The notes under the pieces were generated by a model. It was not told the origin of the DNA, ran no database searches, and saw nothing but the letters and a program-made list of their open reading frames with translations. Of a stretch of DNA of 58,730 bases, positions 21,764-33,205 are shown piece after piece. Source of the DNA: an uncultured SAR86 cluster bacterium. Its GTDB lineage: Bacteria; Pseudomonadota; Gammaproteobacteria; Magnimaribacterales; D2472. Each line of letters begins with the position of its first letter. Position 1 is the stretch's first letter. A program made the translations under genes and the position numbers. The DNA lies in assembly GCA_902596165.1 (NCBI GenBank), contig CACJSU010000009.1:1-58730 (forward strand). The letters are read 5' to 3'.

Positions 21764-22390
21764 TTGAGCATTGGCTTAGTTGGGAAAAAATCAGGGATGT
21801 CTAGACTTTTTCAAGAGGATGGCACTTCTGTTCCTGTAACAGTTATTTCAGTTGCAGCTAATTTCGTTGCAGATATTAAGACTCATGAAAAGCATGGTTA
21901 CAGCGCAGTTATTGTTTCCAAAAATACATCCAAAAACCTAACCAAATCATCCAAAGAGTTCTTCAAGAAGCAAAATATTCCTAACGGAGAACTATTTGAA
22001 TTTAGAACTGAAGAAACAGATGAACTTAAGGTAGGGCACCATTTAACGGCTGATATATTTGAAGTTGGAAAAATGGTCGATGTAACTGGAACATCGAAAG
22101 GCAAGGGATATGCCGGTGTTATTAAAAGGCATAACTTTGCTATGCAAGATGCAACTCATGGTAATTCCTTGGCACATAGAGCTCATGGCTCGATTGGTCA
22201 ATGTCAAACTCCTGGAAGAGTTTGGAAAGGAAAAAAAATGTCTGGTCATATGGGCCATGAAACAAAAACCATTCAAAACTTAGAATTAATGGGAGCAGAC
22301 GTTCAAAACAATCTGCTATATGTGAAGGGTGCTGTCCCTGGGTTTAATGGCTCAATGCTGAAGATTACCCCTGCGGTGAAACAAAAATGA
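21764..22390 (+). CDS. rplC: 50S ribosomal protein L3
   Basis: A 208-residue early-assembly protein near the peptidyl-transferase centre. The N-terminal [30 protein letters not shown] and [24 protein letters not shown] are diagnostic. The start is TTG at 21764 with an excellent AAGGAGAG site. The end overlaps rplD by four bases (ATGA). Confidence 0.97.
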   Translation: MSIGLVGKKSGMSRLFQEDGTSVPVTVISVAANFVADIKTHEKHGYSAVIVSKNTSKNLTKSSKEFFKKQNIPNGELFEFRTEETDELKVGHHLTADIFEVGKMVDVTGTSKGKGYAGVIKRHNFAMQDATHGNSLAHRAHGSIGQCQTPGRVWKGKKMSGHMGHETKTIQNLELMGADVQNNLLYVKGAVPGFNGSMLKITPAVKQK

Positions 22391-22998
22391 AATTAGACTT
22401 ACTAAATACCGAAAATAAAAAAACTGATGTTCAAATTTCAGAATCAACTTTTGGCAAAGAATTTAATGAGACGCTTGTTCATCAAGCAGTTGTTACCTAT
22501 TTAGCTGGATCTAGACAAGGCTCTCATAAACAAAAGACTAGGTCAGAAGTTAGAGGAGGAGGCAAAAAGCCATATCGTCAAAAAGGCACTGGTCGAGCAA
22601 GAGCTGGTACAATTCGAAGCCCTATATGGAGAGGCGGCGGAGTAGCTTTTGCAGCAACGCCAAGAGATTATTCCAAAAAAATCAATAAGAAAATGTATAG
22701 GGCTGCAATAAGCTCTATATTCTCGGAACTTCATAGGCAAAATCGTTTGGTAGCTATCGAGCAGCCAAAATTTGAGTCACCTAAAACCAAGGAAATGAAT
22801 GGTTTCCTTCAGCAGTTTGATTTAAAGAATGTGCTTATCATTTTGGATGAAATGGATACAAATCTTTATCTGTCTGCACGAAATATACCTTATGTAGAGG
22901 TTGTAACTGTTAAGGAAATCAATCCTGTTATTTTATTACGATCTGAGAAGGTTGCTGTTACTCCTGCAGCATTTAAATTAATCGAGGCATGGGTCTAA
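22387..22998 (+). CDS. rplD: 50S ribosomal protein L4
   Basis: A 203-residue protein lining the exit tunnel. The tunnel loop with [23 protein letters not shown] is intact. In E. coli it also represses its own operon through the S10 leader; no such leader is visible here. The stop shares a base with the rplW ATG (TAATG). Confidence 0.97.
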   Translation: MKLDLLNTENKKTDVQISESTFGKEFNETLVHQAVVTYLAGSRQGSHKQKTRSEVRGGGKKPYRQKGTGRARAGTIRSPIWRGGGVAFAATPRDYSKKINKKMYRAAISSIFSELHRQNRLVAIEQPKFESPKTKEMNGFLQQFDLKNVLIILDEMDTNLYLSARNIPYVEVVTVKEINPVILLRSEKVAVTPAAFKLIEAWV

Positions 22999-23291
22999 TG
23001 AACAAAGAAAAACTACTTACATTGATTCATTCTCCTTATATAACTGAGAAATCTACATCTGTTGGAAGCATGAATCAAGTTGTATTTAAAGTAGATTTAT
23101 CTGCATCAAAATCCGAGATCAAAAAAGCCGTAGAAGACTTATTTGATGTAAAGGTTGATAGTGTGACTACCTCAACACAGAAAGGGAAAACAAAAAGAAA
23201 TAGATTTGGAATATACAAAAGATCGGACTATAAGAAAGCTTTTGTTTCCTTGAAAGAGGGTTCTGAGATTCAATTTGAGGGCATTAGTTAA
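22998..23291 (+). CDS. rplW: 50S ribosomal protein L23
   Basis: A 97-residue tunnel-exit protein and docking site for trigger factor and [15 protein letters not shown] and [14 protein letters not shown] fit the family. A further ATG lies three codons upstream at 22989 inside rplD, but MNKEKLL at 22998, coupled to the rplD stop, is preferred. Confidence 0.96.
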   Translation: MNKEKLLTLIHSPYITEKSTSVGSMNQVVFKVDLSASKSEIKKAVEDLFDVKVDSVTTSTQKGKTKRNRFGIYKRSDYKKAFVSLKEGSEIQFEGIS

Positions 23292-23293
23292 TC

Positions 23294-24121
23294 ATGGCAG
23301 TTATTAAAGCAAAACCAACTAGCCCAGGTAGAAGAGGTGTTATTTCAATAAAATCGGATCTATACAAAGGTCGGCCACACAAAGCCTTGCTTGAGAAAAA
23401 ATCAAAAAATGGCGGAAGAAACAATAACGGTAGAATAACTGTTAGACATCAAGGTGGTGGCCATAAGCAGCATTATCGAGTTATAGATTTTAAACGAGAC
23501 AAATTAGATGTCCCCGCTGTAGTTGAGAGAATTGAGTATGATCCAAATAGATCTGCTCATTTAGCTTTGCTGAAATATGCTGATGGTGAAAGAAGATACA
23601 TTATTGCTCCAAGCAAAATTAGATTGGGAGATCCAGTGCTTTCAGCCGACCAAACAGAAATGAATCCAGGCAACTGTATGAAGCTAGTTAACATTCCTCT
23701 TGGTACAACAATTCATTGCGTAGAAATGAAGCCCGGGAAAGGAGCTCAGATTGCTAGAAGTGCTGGTACATCTGCAAGACTGGTTGCTAAAGAGGGTATA
23801 TACGCTACTTTAAGATTGCAATCTGGGGAAATGAGAAAGATTTTGTCAGCATGCAAAGCTACTCTAGGCAGTGTTTCCAATCAAGAAAATAATTTGCGGT
23901 CTTTAGGAAAAGCTGGGGCTAAAAGATGGAGAGGTGTTAGACCTACTGTCAGGGGCGTGGCTATGAATCCTGTTGATCATCCTCATGGTGGAGGAGAGGG
24001 AAGAACTTCTGGTGGAAGGCATCCATCAACCCCATGGGGCATACCAACTAAAGGTTATAAAACAAGAAAAAATCAGCGAACAGATGATCTGATTGTTAGA
24101 AGGAGAGCTAAAAGGAAATAA
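23294..24121 (+). CDS. rplB: 50S ribosomal protein L2
   Basis: A 275-residue protein at the heart of the large subunit. [19 protein letters not shown] and [17 protein letters not shown], with the conserved histidine needed for peptidyl transfer, are present. Arginine codons are mostly AGA, unlike the CGT bias of enterobacterial ribosomal proteins. Confidence 0.98.
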   Translation: MAVIKAKPTSPGRRGVISIKSDLYKGRPHKALLEKKSKNGGRNNNGRITVRHQGGGHKQHYRVIDFKRDKLDVPAVVERIEYDPNRSAHLALLKYADGERRYIIAPSKIRLGDPVLSADQTEMNPGNCMKLVNIPLGTTIHCVEMKPGKGAQIARSAGTSARLVAKEGIYATLRLQSGEMRKILSACKATLGSVSNQENNLRSLGKAGAKRWRGVRPTVRGVAMNPVDHPHGGGEGRTSGGRHPSTPWGIPTKGYKTRKNQRTDDLIVRRRAKRK

Positions 24122-24124
24122 ATT

Positions 24125-24397
24125 ATGCCTAGATCACTAAAGAAAGGACCATTTATTGATTTATCACTGCAAAAGGCAGTTGATAAGGCAATCAGCGAAA
24201 ATAGTAAAAAGCCAATCAAAACTTGGTCAAGAAGATCTATGATCAGTCCAGCTATGGTTGGGTTAACTATATCTGTGCATAACGGGAGACAGCATGTCCC
24301 TGTATATATTAATGAAGATATGGTTGGTCACAAATTAGGCGAATTCGCTATTACAAGAACTTTTAGAATGCATTCAGGTGACAGGAAGGCTAAATAA
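24125..24397 (+). CDS. rpsS: 30S ribosomal protein S19
   Basis: A 90-residue 30S-head protein. [26 protein letters not shown] and [12 protein letters not shown] are canonical. The stop shares a base with the rplV ATG. Confidence 0.98.
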   Translation: MPRSLKKGPFIDLSLQKAVDKAISENSKKPIKTWSRRSMISPAMVGLTISVHNGRQHVPVYINEDMVGHKLGEFAITRTFRMHSGDRKAK

Positions 24398-24735
24398 TGG
24401 AAACTAGAGCATATTTAAAAGGGACCAGATTATCTGCTCAAAAGGCAGGTTTAGTCGCCGATGTAGTGAGAGGTAAATCGGTTCATGCAGCAATGGATTT
24501 TCTTACTTTTCACAAACAAAAAGCATCAGCTGTAATTAAGAAACTTTTAGAATCTGCAATTGCAAATGCTGAAAATAATGATAAAACAGATATAGATTTA
24601 TTATTCGTTAAATCAGTGATTGTTAATCAAGGTATGAGGTTAAAAAGAATGAAACCTCGCGCAAGAGGAAGGGCTGACAGAATAATTAAGCCCACTTGCC
24701 ATATCGAAATTATTTTATCGGATCAGGAGAAGTAA
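24397..24735 (+). CDS. rplV: 50S ribosomal protein L22
   Basis: A 112-residue protein with a loop reaching into the exit tunnel. [15 protein letters not shown] and the [16 protein letters not shown] loop fit. A TAATG junction couples it to rpsC. Confidence 0.97.
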   Translation: METRAYLKGTRLSAQKAGLVADVVRGKSVHAAMDFLTFHKQKASAVIKKLLESAIANAENNDKTDIDLLFVKSVIVNQGMRLKRMKPRARGRADRIIKPTCHIEIILSDQEK

Positions 24736-25394
24736 TGGGTCAAAAAGTTCATCCAACTGGCTTTCGACTTGGTGTTATAAAGAAGCATAATGCTTTGTGG
24801 TATGCAAAAGGAAAATCTTACAGGGAGAATCTTATTGAGGATCTTAAAGTTAGAAATCATATCAATGATAAATTAAGATTCTCTTCAATTAGCAAGGTGG
24901 AGCTTGAAAGGTCTGCTCAAAATTTTGTTGTTAATATTCACACCTCAAGGCCCGGTATCATCATTGGCAAAAAGGGTGAAGAAATTGAATCTTTGAAAGC
25001 ATCTGTCCAAAAAATTGTCAGTCTTCCCGTTCAGGTAAACATCAAAGAAGTTAGAAAGCCTGATCTTGATGCAACAATTCTTGCAGAAGGGATCGCTCAA
25101 CAGCTAGAGCGAAGAGTCCAGTTCAGAAGGGCTATGAAGCGAGCAGTTCAGAGTGCTATGAGACAAGGTGCCAAAGGAATTAGAACTGAAGTTTCTGGCA
25201 GATTGGGCGGAGCAGAAATTGCCAGAGCTGAATGGTACAGAGAGGGTCAAGTCCCGTTACATACTTTAAGAGCAAATATTGATTACGGAGTGGCAGAAGC
25301 TTCTACTACATATGGGTTAATTGGGGTGAAAGTACATGTATATACTGGTGAAGTCTTAGGTGATCCGTTTAAAGATGAGGATCAAGGAAGTTAA
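24735..25394 (+). CDS. rpsC: 30S ribosomal protein S3
   Basis: A 219-residue protein at the mRNA entry site. [13 protein letters not shown] is the family N-terminus, so ATG 24735, overlapping the rplV stop, is the start and not the in-frame ATG at 24696. The KH motif [14 protein letters not shown] and the [15 protein letters not shown] block are present. Slightly shorter C-terminus than E. coli (233). Confidence 0.98.
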   Translation: MGQKVHPTGFRLGVIKKHNALWYAKGKSYRENLIEDLKVRNHINDKLRFSSISKVELERSAQNFVVNIHTSRPGIIIGKKGEEIESLKASVQKIVSLPVQVNIKEVRKPDLDATILAEGIAQQLERRVQFRRAMKRAVQSAMRQGAKGIRTEVSGRLGGAEIARAEWYREGQVPLHTLRANIDYGVAEASTTYGLIGVKVHVYTGEVLGDPFKDEDQGS

Positions 25395-25396
25395 TT

Positions 25397-25807
25397 ATGC
25401 TACAGCCAAAACAAACAAAGTTCAGAAAAATGCATAAGGGCCGAAACAGAGGCCTTGCTCAGTCAGGTAACACTATTGCATTTGGTGAGTATGCATTGAA
25501 GGCAACAACCAGAGGCAGAATCACAGCTCGACAGATTGAATCTGCAAGAAGAGCAATGACACGATCTATTAAACGTGGCGGTAACATTTGGATTCGTATA
25601 TTTCCTGATAAACCTATAACCAAAAAGCCATTAGAAGTTCGAATGGGAAAAGGTAAAGGTAATGTTGAATATTGGGTAAGCCTTGTTCAACCAGGAACAG
25701 TTTTATACGAAATGGCTGGTGTATCAGAAGAGGTTGCAAGACAAGCTTTCAAATTAGCGGCAGCCAAATTACCCGTCAGAACTACATTTATTAAAAAGGC
25801 AATTTAG
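25397..25807 (+). CDS. rplP: 50S ribosomal protein L16
   Basis: A 136-residue protein near the A-site t[22 protein letters not shown] and [18 protein letters not shown] are canonical. The arginine hydroxylated by YcfD in some species lies in this fold; I did not assign it. Confidence 0.98.
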   Translation: MLQPKQTKFRKMHKGRNRGLAQSGNTIAFGEYALKATTRGRITARQIESARRAMTRSIKRGGNIWIRIFPDKPITKKPLEVRMGKGKGNVEYWVSLVQPGTVLYEMAGVSEEVARQAFKLAAAKLPVRTTFIKKAI

Positions 25808-25809
25808 AA

Positions 25810-26028
25810 ATGGCAAAGTTAACAGGTGATCTTCAAGACCTTCGCAAGAAAGATATTCAGGCTCTTGAAAGTATGGTTTTAGAAATCAGAGAGAATCAAT
25901 TTAAAAATAGGATGAAACATAAGACTGGTCAGCTTACGGAGTCTCATCTATTAACAATTGACCGAAAAAAGATTGCTCAAATTAAAACCATCATTAATGA
26001 AAAAAAATCTGAGGAAGTATCCAAATGA
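25810..26028 (+). CDS. rpmC: 50S ribosomal protein L29
   Basis: A 72-residue two-helix protein near the tunnel exit. [15 protein letters not shown] fits the family. It overlaps rpsQ by four bases (ATGA). Confidence 0.93.
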   Translation: MAKLTGDLQDLRKKDIQALESMVLEIRENQFKNRMKHKTGQLTESHLLTIDRKKIAQIKTIINEKKSEEVSK

Positions 26029-26306
26029 GCACTAATCCAAGACAGCTGACTGGCGTAGTTATTAGCGATAAAGCCGACAAAACTATTACTGTAAAAATAG
26101 AGCGTAAGGTTAAGCATCCTACGTATAGCAAAATTATGAAGCGTTCCACCAAAGTCCATGCTCATGATGAAGAAAACATGGCAAAAATTGGTGACGTGGT
26201 TACTGTAGAAGAATGCAAGCCTTATTCAAAGTCTAAAACTTGGAAGTTGCTAATGGATAGCCAGGAAGCCCCATCTGAAGCAGAGACTCAGGAGAGCCAA
26301 TTATGA
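26025..26306 (+). CDS. rpsQ: 30S ribosomal protein S17 with short acidic tail
   Basis: A 93-residue OB-fold protein (E. coli 84). [25 protein letters not shown] and [20 protein letters not shown] are standard. The last about 16 residues, [15 protein letters not shown], are an added Ser/Glu/Gln-rich tail. ATGA overlaps on both sides. Confidence 0.96.
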   Translation: MSTNPRQLTGVVISDKADKTITVKIERKVKHPTYSKIMKRSTKVHAHDEENMAKIGDVVTVEECKPYSKSKTWKLLMDSQEAPSEAETQESQL

Positions 26307-26671
26307 TTCAAATGCAATCAATCCTCACCATAGCTGATAACAGCGGAGCTAGAAGCGTTATGTGCATCAAGGTGCTTGGAGGCTCAAAGAGGCGCTATGC
26401 CAACATTGGTGATGTTATTAAAGTAGCCATCAGGGAAGCCATTCCGACTGGGAAAGTCAAAAAAGGCCAAGTTGTAGATGCTTTAGTAGTTAGAACAAAA
26501 AAAGGTGTTAGAAGAAGAGATGGATCTTTAATAAAGTTTGATGAAAATGCAGCAGTGTTAATTGGTGGTAATAAAGCTCCAATAGGTACAAGGGTTTTTG
26601 GACCAGTAACTCGAGAGTTAAGAGATGGAAAGCACATGAAAATTTTATCGCTAGCCCCGGAAGTTTTATAA
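26303..26671 (+). CDS. rplN: 50S ribosomal protein L14
   Basis: A 122-residue beta-barrel protein. [28 protein letters not shown] and [12 protein letters not shown] are canonical. It overlaps rplX by one base (TAATG). Confidence 0.98.
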   Translation: MIQMQSILTIADNSGARSVMCIKVLGGSKRRYANIGDVIKVAIREAIPTGKVKKGQVVDALVVRTKKGVRRRDGSLIKFDENAAVLIGGNKAPIGTRVFGPVTRELRDGKHMKILSLAPEVL

Positions 26672-27009
26672 TGAAAAAAAATAATGAAACAGTAACGAAA
26701 TTAAGAACAGGTGATGAAGTAATCATCATTGCAGGAAAAGATATTGGTAAAAAGGGAACTGTCCAAAAAATCTCTAAATTTAATAATAAAGCAGTAATTA
26801 CTGGTATTAATAAGGTTAAAAAACATACCAAACCTAACCCTCAACTTGGAGAAACAGGCGGGATAGTTGAAAAAGAAGCTGCTATTAATTTATCAAATGT
26901 AGCAATTTGGAACCCTAAACTTAAAAAGGCAGATAGAATTTCTTTTCTATTAGATGGAGAAAAGAAATTAAGAGTTTACTCATCAGATAAAACAGAAATT
27001 AAATCATGA
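26671..27009 (+). CDS. rplX: 50S ribosomal protein L24
   Basis: A 112-residue assembly initiator with a KOW motif ([21 protein letters not shown]). [19 protein letters not shown] is the conserved loop. It overlaps rplE by four bases, which leaves no space for the E. coli S8 repressor target except inside coding sequence. Confidence 0.96.
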   Translation: MKKNNETVTKLRTGDEVIIIAGKDIGKKGTVQKISKFNNKAVITGINKVKKHTKPNPQLGETGGIVEKEAAINLSNVAIWNPKLKKADRISFLLDGEKKLRVYSSDKTEIKS

Positions 27010-27542
27010 ATTTAAAAGAAACCTTCAACAAAGAATTAGTTCCTCAACTTCAAGAGAAATTGGGAATCGATAATGTTATGGCAGTGCCTAAGCTAACCAA
27101 AGTAGTTATCAATATGGGTGTTGGAGAGGCTTTAACAGATAAGAAGCACCTTGAGTCTGCTGTTAACGATTTAGAATTAATAGCTGGCCAGAAAGCTGTT
27201 GTTACTAAAGCAAAAAAATCTGTTGCAAGTTTTAAATTGCGTGAAGGATGGCCAGTCGGATGCAAAGTTACCCTAAGAGGTGACAGGATGTATGACTTTA
27301 TAGAGCGTCTAGTTAATGTTGCGATTCCAAGGGAAAGAGATTTTAGAGGCTTAAATCCTAAGTCATTTGATGGTCAGGGTAATTACAGCATGGGAATAAA
27401 AGAACAAATTATTTTTCCTGAAATTAACTATGACAACATCGACAAGATAAGAGGTATGGATATATGCATTAATACCTCTGCCACAAACAAAGAAGATGCT
27501 AAAGCACTTTTAGAAGTGTTAAATTTCCCATTTAAAAAATAA
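27006..27542 (+). CDS. rplE: 50S ribosomal protein L5
   Basis: A 178-residue 5S-rRNA-binding protein. [34 protein letters not shown] and [10 protein letters not shown] are diagnostic. Normal length. Confidence 0.98.
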   Translation: MNLKETFNKELVPQLQEKLGIDNVMAVPKLTKVVINMGVGEALTDKKHLESAVNDLELIAGQKAVVTKAKKSVASFKLREGWPVGCKVTLRGDRMYDFIERLVNVAIPRERDFRGLNPKSFDGQGNYSMGIKEQIIFPEINYDNIDKIRGMDICINTSATNKEDAKALLEVLNFPFKK

Positions 27543-27553
27543 GGTAAAAATAA

Positions 27554-27859
27554 ATGACAAGAAAATCTGTAATAGCTCGAGATGTCAAAAGACAAAAAAC
27601 TGTAGAACGTTATGCAGCAAAAAGAGCTGCATTGAAGGAAGCCTTTTTAAATCCTGAGAATTCATATGAAGAAAAAATGGCAGCTTTTGAAAAATTACAA
27701 AAGCTGCCCAGAAATGCCAGTCCGTCAAGAGTCACAAGAAGATGCTCATTGACTGGAAGGCCTCATGCTGTGTATAGAAAGTTTGGACTCAGTAGAATCA
27801 AATTACGGGAAGCTGCTATGCGTGGTGACATTCCTGGATTAGTTAAGTCAAGTTGGTAA
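27554..27859 (+). CDS. rpsN: 30S ribosomal protein S14 (zinc-free type)
   Basis: A 101-residue long-form S14. The [26 protein letters not shown] core lacks the CxxC zinc pairs of the short form. It contrasts with L36 in the same block, which keeps its zinc ligands. Confidence 0.97.
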   Translation: MTRKSVIARDVKRQKTVERYAAKRAALKEAFLNPENSYEEKMAAFEKLQKLPRNASPSRVTRRCSLTGRPHAVYRKFGLSRIKLREAAMRGDIPGLVKSSW

Positions 27860-27863
27860 TATT

Positions 27864-28259
27864 ATGAGTTTTCAAGATCCTACATCAGATTGTTTAACAA
27901 GAATTAGAAACGGCCTCATGCGTGGCAAAACAGTTGTCAATGCACCTTTTTCTAAATTTAAATATGAACTAGTTTCATTGCTTGTTAATGAGGGCTATCT
28001 AACCTCTTGTGAGAAAGTGTCATTAGATGGTAAAGACTCATTGAGCATTTCTCTTAAATATATTAATGAGGCTCCTGCCATTAAAGAAATTAATAGAATA
28101 TCTAAACCTAGCTTGAGAAGATACTCGTCCTCTTCAGATCTTCCTGAGGTAAAGAACGGTTTGGGTATTTATGTTCTCTCGACCAACAAGGGTTTGATGA
28201 GCGATAAGGATGCCAGGACACAAAATATTGGCGGCGAAGTTATCTGTGAGGTTTTTTAA
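27864..28259 (+). CDS. rpsH: 30S ribosomal protein S8
   Basis: A 131-residue 16S-rRNA binder and, in E. coli, spc-operon repressor. DPTSDCLTRIRNG at the N-terminus and GLGIYVLSTNKGLMSDKDAR near the end fit, as does the C-terminal IGGEVICEVF. Confidence 0.97.
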   Translation: MSFQDPTSDCLTRIRNGLMRGKTVVNAPFSKFKYELVSLLVNEGYLTSCEKVSLDGKDSLSISLKYINEAPAIKEINRISKPSLRRYSSSSDLPEVKNGLGIYVLSTNKGLMSDKDARTQNIGGEVICEVF

Positions 28260-28261
28260 TT

Positions 28262-28804
28262 ATGTCAAGAGTTGCTAAAAATCCAGTATCAATTCCATCA
28301 GGCGTAGAAATTACCCTGAATGATAAAACTATCTCAGTATCCGGATCTAAAGGTAAATCTGAGTTTACATTCCCACGCTCAGTATCAGCTTTGCATGCAG
28401 ATGACTTAATCACAGTTTCATACGATGAGTCTTCGTCAGAGTCAACAGCGCTTGCTGGGACTACTCGATCTTTAATTAATAACATGATTATTGGAGTTTC
28501 TGAAGGCTTTCAAAAAACATTGCTGCTTGTTGGAGTTGGATATAGAGCTAAAGCCAGCGGGAAGAAATTAGAACTTACTCTCGGATTTTCCCATCCAGTT
28601 CACTATGAGCTTCCTGAGCAAGTTGAGGTTGAAACACCTTCGCAAACAGAAATTGTTCTTAAAAGTCATGATAAGCAGATATTGGGTCAAGTGGCGGCAG
28701 AAATAAGAGCATTTAGACCACCAGAGCCCTACAAAGGCAAAGGTGTGAAATATGCTGATGAAAATATTAGAAGAAAAGAAGCTAAAAAAGCAGCAGGAGC
28801 ATAA
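28262..28804 (+). CDS. rplF: 50S ribosomal protein L6
   Basis: A 180-residue duplicated-fold protein near the factor site. RVAKNPVSIPSGVE, LLLVGVGYRAKASG and RPPEPYKGKGVKYADE are canonical. Confidence 0.97.
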   Translation: MSRVAKNPVSIPSGVEITLNDKTISVSGSKGKSEFTFPRSVSALHADDLITVSYDESSSESTALAGTTRSLINNMIIGVSEGFQKTLLLVGVGYRAKASGKKLELTLGFSHPVHYELPEQVEVETPSQTEIVLKSHDKQILGQVAAEIRAFRPPEPYKGKGVKYADENIRRKEAKKAAGA

Positions 28805-28807
28805 CCG

Positions 28808-29155
28808 ATGAATGCTAAATCAGATTCTAGAATAAGACGCGCAGCAAAAACGAGGGTTAGAATTTCTCAACAAGATAAGCCAAGGCTATCAGTTTTTAAA
28901 TCTTCTCAAAATTTATATGCTCAAATTTTTGATTCTACTGGTGCGAATGTATTGGTTTCAGCTTCGACTAATGAGAAAGCAGATAAAATAGCCTTAAATA
29001 ATCTAAGCTCCGCTAAAGCTATTGGTCAAAAAATAGCAGAGAGAGCAATTGAAGCTGGCATTAAAAAAGTAGTCTTTGACCGATCAGGATATAAATATCA
29101 TGGCCGCATAAAAGCCATTGCAGAATCAGCTCGTGAAGCTGGATTGGAGTTTTAA
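28808..29155 (+). CDS. rplR: 50S ribosomal protein L18
   Basis: A 115-residue 5S-rRNA binder. KPRLSVFKSSQNLYAQIFD and VVFDRSGYKYHGRIKAIAESAREAGL are diagnostic. Confidence 0.97.
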   Translation: MNAKSDSRIRRAAKTRVRISQQDKPRLSVFKSSQNLYAQIFDSTGANVLVSASTNEKADKIALNNLSSAKAIGQKIAERAIEAGIKKVVFDRSGYKYHGRIKAIAESAREAGLEF

Positions 29156-29158
29156 AAA

Positions 29159-29665
29159 ATGAGTCAACAAAATAATACTTTGCAGCAGCAAGACGCACTT
29201 GAAGAAAAGCTTGTTCAGGTAAACAGAGTTGCAAAAGTTGTAAAAGGCGGGCGTATTTTTGGATTTACAGCTTTATGCGTTGTAGGTGACGGTAAAGGAA
29301 AAGTAGGGTTTGGAAGAGGAAAAGCCAAGGAAGTCCCTATTGCTATTCAAAAAGCAATGGAGAATGCAAGAAGAAATATGGTTGATGTGAGTTTAAATGC
29401 CTCTACTCTATGGTATCCGGTCAAGGCAAAACATGGCGCTGCAAAAGTTTATATGCAACCAGCCGCAGAGGGAACAGGAATCATTGCTGGTGGCGCAATG
29501 AGAGCGGTTTTAGAGCTTGTTGGTGTTCAAAATGTTTTAGCAAAGTGCTATGGATCAACCAACCCAGTTAATGTAGTAAGAGCAACCATTAATGCATTAA
29601 GTTCAATGGAATCTCCTGAAGAAGTTGCACTTAGAAGAGGTAAAAAGACAGCAGAATTATCATGA
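29159..29665 (+). CDS. rpsE: 30S ribosomal protein S5
   Basis: A 168-residue protein at the mRNA entry. [25 protein letters not shown] and [19 protein letters not shown] are canonical. It overlaps rpmD by four bases. Confidence 0.98.
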   Translation: MSQQNNTLQQQDALEEKLVQVNRVAKVVKGGRIFGFTALCVVGDGKGKVGFGRGKAKEVPIAIQKAMENARRNMVDVSLNASTLWYPVKAKHGAAKVYMQPAAEGTGIIAGGAMRAVLELVGVQNVLAKCYGSTNPVNVVRATINALSSMESPEEVALRRGKKTAELS

Positions 29666-29847
29666 GTAGTAAAAAAATAGATATAAAACTTATTAAAAGT
29701 AGCATTGGCAGACTGCCCAATCATAAGAAATGTGTAAAAGGGCTGGGTTTTAGAAAGTTACAAGAGACTGTTACTGTTGAAGATACTCCAAGCAATAGAG
29801 GCATGATAAATAAAATAAGAGATATGCTGGAAGTTATAGAGAGCTAA
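29662..29847 (+). CDS. rpmD: 50S ribosomal protein L30
   Basis: A 61-residue protein; [21 protein letters not shown] and [14 protein letters not shown] fit the family. A TAATG junction couples it to rplO. Confidence 0.95.
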   Translation: MSSKKIDIKLIKSSIGRLPNHKKCVKGLGFRKLQETVTVEDTPSNRGMINKIRDMLEVIES

Positions 29848-30392
29848 TGATGGAAAATTCAGAAACAAATAATTCTTTAGGATTAAATACTCTTACCAGT
29901 TCAGGCACCACAAAAAATAGAAAGCGTGTGGGAAGAGGTATTGGTTCTGGAACTGGTAAAACGGCTGGAAGAGGCCACAAAGGTCAGAAATCTAGGTCAG
30001 GAGGCTCTATTGCTAGAGGTTTTGAAGGTGGTCAGATGCCATTGCAGCAGAGAATACCTAAGTTTGGTTTTTCATCTAGAGTAAACAGAGGTTCTAAAGA
30101 AGTTAATTTAAAAAATATAGCTTCTATGAGTGAAGTTAATTTAGATACCTTGAAAGCCAATAGAGTTATTTCCCAAGCAACAAAAAAAGTTAAAATTTTT
30201 GGTGTCTGTGATATTACTCAACCAATGAGCGTAACTGGAATACTTGTCACCAAAGGTGCCAGGGAATCCATAGAAAAAGCTGGTGGAACTGTTACCTCAG
30301 TTGAAGCAAAACCAACTAAAGAAAAGTTTGTAAAAACTTCAAAGAAAACAGATAAGAAAACTTCTGAAAAAACAGAGGAGTCTTCCGAGTAA
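29847..30392 (+). CDS. rplO: 50S ribosomal protein L15 with charged C-terminal extension
   Basis: A 181-residue protein (E. coli 144). The core [34 protein letters not shown] and [16 protein letters not shown] is standard. About 25 added residues at the C-terminus, [24 protein letters not shown]-like, are Lys/Thr then Glu/Ser rich, and the N-terminus also has an extra MMENSETNN. The start is at ATGATG; either may be used. Confidence 0.95.
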   Translation: MMENSETNNSLGLNTLTSSGTTKNRKRVGRGIGSGTGKTAGRGHKGQKSRSGGSIARGFEGGQMPLQQRIPKFGFSSRVNRGSKEVNLKNIASMSEVNLDTLKANRVISQATKKVKIFGVCDITQPMSVTGILVTKGARESIEKAGGTVTSVEAKPTKEKFVKTSKKTDKKTSEKTEESSE

Positions 30393-30397
30393 TTTTT

Positions 30398-31693
30398 ATG
30401 GCTAATCAAAATAAAGGAATGAGCGATCTTTGGAGAAGACTAAGATTTGTCTTTATGGCCATTGTTGTTTATCGCCTTGGAACTCATATACCAATACCTG
30501 GTATAGATCCAGCAAGGTTAGCAGCTCTATTTGATCAAAATCAAGGAACCATACTTGAAATGTTTAATTTGTTTTCTGGTGGTGCTTTAGAGAGGATGAG
30601 TATCTTTGCTCTTAATGTTGTCCCATATATTTCAGCTGCTATTATCATGCAGCTATTCTCAAATTCCATCCCATATTTACAAGAGTTAAAAAAAGATGGC
30701 CAAGCTGGAAGAAATCAAATTACTCAATACACAAGATATGGAACAGTTGTACTTGCCTTTGTCCAAGCTTCAGCTTTAGCAGTAACTCTAGGAGCAAGCG
30801 GCCTAGCTTATGAACCAGGAGCTTCCTTTTTTGTTTCAGCGGTCTTTAGTGTAGTAGCAGGAACAGTTTTCTTGATGTGGCTAGGAGAGCAAATTTCAGA
30901 GCGAGGAATAGGTAATGGAATTTCTATTATTATTGCTACGAGTATTTTGACTGGGATTCCCGGTGCTATTGGTCAAGCTTTGGAGCAGGCACGTCAAGGT
31001 GATTTAAATATCTTATTGCTTTTAGGTATTGGTGTTTTAGCTATGCTTGTTATAGCGATTGTTGTATTCATCGAAAGAGGCCAAAGAAGAATTACAGTAA
31101 ACTATGCACAAAGACAGCAAGGTAGAAAACTAATGCAAGCACAGGCTAGTCATTTGCCTTTTAAAGTTAATATGGCTGGGGTAATTCCTGCAATTTTTGC
31201 CAGCACCTTTTTGTTGTTCCCTGCTTCACTTTCTACATGGTTTGGTCAAGCAGAGTCTTTTGGGTTTTTACAAACAATTTCATTGGCACTCAATCCAGGA
31301 CAACCTTTATACATCCTTACGTTTTCAGCTCTCATTATTTCATTTTGCTTTATCTGGCTAGCACTAACCTTTGATACAAAAGAAGTAACAGATAATCTAA
31401 AAAAATCAGGAGCATTTGTGCCAGGAATTAGGCCTGGAGAGCAGACTGCAGCATACGTTGATAGCGTTTTAGCAAGGCTAACCGTATTTGGCAGCATATA
31501 TTTAACTCTTATATGCTTACTTCCTTTGGCATTAATTAATTTTGCAGGTGTATCTTTTTACTTAGGCGGCACCTCTGTATTAATTATCGTAGTGGTGTTG
31601 ATGGATTTCATGTCGCAGGTTCAGTCACACATGATGTCCAGTCAATACTCTTCGTTGTTAAAGAAAGCTAATTTAAAAAACTATAACAGATAA
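30398..31693 (+). CDS. secY: Preprotein translocase subunit SecY
   Basis: A 431-residue channel protein of the SecYEG translocon with about ten membrane spans. [28 protein letters not shown] covers the plug region, and [14 protein letters not shown] and [13 protein letters not shown] (cytoplasmic loop) are conserved. It is translated from the spc block, directly before rpmJ. Confidence 0.98.
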   Translation: MANQNKGMSDLWRRLRFVFMAIVVYRLGTHIPIPGIDPARLAALFDQNQGTILEMFNLFSGGALERMSIFALNVVPYISAAIIMQLFSNSIPYLQELKKDGQAGRNQITQYTRYGTVVLAFVQASALAVTLGASGLAYEPGASFFVSAVFSVVAGTVFLMWLGEQISERGIGNGISIIIATSILTGIPGAIGQALEQARQGDLNILLLLGIGVLAMLVIAIVVFIERGQRRITVNYAQRQQGRKLMQAQASHLPFKVNMAGVIPAIFASTFLLFPASLSTWFGQAESFGFLQTISLALNPGQPLYILTFSALIISFCFIWLALTFDTKEVTDNLKKSGAFVPGIRPGEQTAAYVDSVLARLTVFGSIYLTLICLLPLALINFAGVSFYLGGTSVLIIVVVLMDFMSQVQSHMMSSQYSSLLKKANLKNYNR

Positions 31694-31695
31694 AT

Positions 31696-31812
31696 ATGAA
31701 AGTTAGAGCATCAGTAAGAAAGATTTGTAGAGATTGTAAAACAGTTAGACGTAAGGGAGTTTTGTACGTGATATGCAAAACAGATCCTAAACATAAACAA
31801 AAGCAAGGGTAA
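31696..31812 (+). CDS. rpmJ: 50S ribosomal protein L36 (zinc form)
   Basis: A 38-codon frame from ATG 31696 to TAA 31810-31812, reading [19 protein letters not shown] then [19 protein letters not shown]. The zinc-ribbon ligands C11, C14, C27 and H33 are intact. It lies two bases after secY and six before rpsM, its normal place. Confidence 0.97.
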   Translation: MKVRASVRKICRDCKTVRRKGVLYVICKTDPKHKQKQG

Positions 31813-31818
31813 TAGAAT

Positions 31819-32175
31819 ATGGCTAGAATTGCAGGCGTAAACATACCAGAAAACAAGCATCTTGAGATTGCTTTAACTCATATATATGGAATAGGTAAAA
31901 AAACAGCTCAAAATATTTGTACTAGTGTTAAATTGGACTACTCAAAAAAAGTATCAGACCTTTCTGAAGAGCAAGTAGAAACTATTAGAACTGCTGTTGC
32001 TGAATATACTGTAGAAGGAGATCTTCGTCGATCAGTCAGTACAAATATCAAGAGACTGATGGATCTTGGTTGCTACAGAGGCATTAGACATAGAAGAAAA
32101 CTTCCAGTAAACGGTCAAAGAACCAAAACTAACGCTAGGACCCGTAAAGGCCCTAAAAAACCAATGAGGGCTTAA
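31819..32175 (+). CDS. rpsM: 30S ribosomal protein S13
   Basis: A 118-residue 30S-head protein. [29 protein letters not shown] and [14 protein letters not shown] are canonical. Only six bases separate it from rpmJ, so the S4-binding pseudoknot leader of the E. coli alpha operon is absent. Confidence 0.98.
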   Translation: MARIAGVNIPENKHLEIALTHIYGIGKKTAQNICTSVKLDYSKKVSDLSEEQVETIRTAVAEYTVEGDLRRSVSTNIKRLMDLGCYRGIRHRRKLPVNGQRTKTNARTRKGPKKPMRA

Positions 32176-32178
32176 TCG

Positions 32179-32553
32179 ATGGCAACTGGTAAAAAAGTTA
32201 AAAAAGTTATTTCAGATGGCATAGCGCATATACATGCATCATTTAATAACACGATCATCACGATTACAGATAAGCAAGGTAATGCTGTTTGTTGGGCAAC
32301 CTCAGGTGGTTCTGGATTTCGGGGTTCAAGAAAAAGTACACCATTTGCTGCTCAGATAGCAGCAGAAAAAGCAGGTAATGCGGCAAAAGAGTTTGGAATG
32401 ATAAATTTAGACGTAAAAGTGAGAGGTCCAGGTGGCGGTAGAGAATCTGCAATTAGATCCTTGAATTCATGCGGCTTAAAAATTAAAAGTATTACGGATG
32501 TGACACCATTACCTCACAATGGCTGCCGTCCTTCAAAGAAACGTAGGGTATAG
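32179..32553 (+). CDS. rpsK: 30S ribosomal protein S11
   Basis: A 124-residue platform protein. [19 protein letters not shown] and [13 protein letters not shown] at the C-terminus are diagnostic. Confidence 0.98.
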   Translation: MATGKKVKKVISDGIAHIHASFNNTIITITDKQGNAVCWATSGGSGFRGSRKSTPFAAQIAAEKAGNAAKEFGMINLDVKVRGPGGGRESAIRSLNSCGLKIKSITDVTPLPHNGCRPSKKRRV

Positions 32554-32562
32554 GGGAATCAA

Positions 32563-33183
32563 ATGGCAAGATATAGAGGTCCATCACTAAGATTATCAAG
32601 AAGAGAAGGCACAGATCTTTTTCTAAAAAGTGGAGCCAGATCCATTGAATCAAAATGTAATATGGAAACAGCTCCAGGAGTTCATGGCCTGAGAAGAGGC
32701 AGACTATCAGACTATGGTGTCCAGCTTCGTGAAAAGCAAAAAGTTAGAAGAATGTATGGTGTTTTAGAGAAGCAGTTCAGAAATTATTATAAAAAAGCAT
32801 CAAAATCTAAGGGTAATACAGGCGAGAATCTATTGAGTTACCTTGAACAAAGATTAGATAATGTTGTTTATCGCATGGGATTTGCAGCAACAAGAGCTGA
32901 AGCTAGGCAATTGGTATCGCATAAAGCGTTTCATTTAAATGGAGCAATAGTAAATATTCCATCATATCAGGTTCAGCCAGGTGATGAATTGGAGGTAAGA
33001 GAAAAATCTAAAGCACAATTAAGGATTAAAAGTGCACTAGATCTTGCCAGTCAAAGAGAAGCATGTGAGTGGCTTGAAGTAGATTCTAAAACTCTCAAGG
33101 GTGTATTCAAATCTGTACCAGACAGAACAGATTTAAGTGCTGAAATTAATGAAAATCTCATTGTTGAGCTTTATTCAAAATAA
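32563..33183 (+). CDS. rpsD: 30S ribosomal protein S4
   Basis: A 206-residue 30S-assembly initiator. [24 protein letters not shown] and the S4 domain ([26 protein letters not shown]) are standard. In E. coli it represses the alpha operon, but its leader target is not visible here. Confidence 0.98.
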   Translation: MARYRGPSLRLSRREGTDLFLKSGARSIESKCNMETAPGVHGLRRGRLSDYGVQLREKQKVRRMYGVLEKQFRNYYKKASKSKGNTGENLLSYLEQRLDNVVYRMGFAATRAEARQLVSHKAFHLNGAIVNIPSYQVQPGDELEVREKSKAQLRIKSALDLASQREACEWLEVDSKTLKGVFKSVPDRTDLSAEINENLIVELYSK

Positions 33184-33205
33184 TACTTAAAAACGGAAGG
33201 AAATT

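Noticed and set aside
24696-24734. Longer N-terminus for S3 from ATG 24696
   Set aside because: The family starts MGQKVHP; the extra residues are rplV sequence in another frame.
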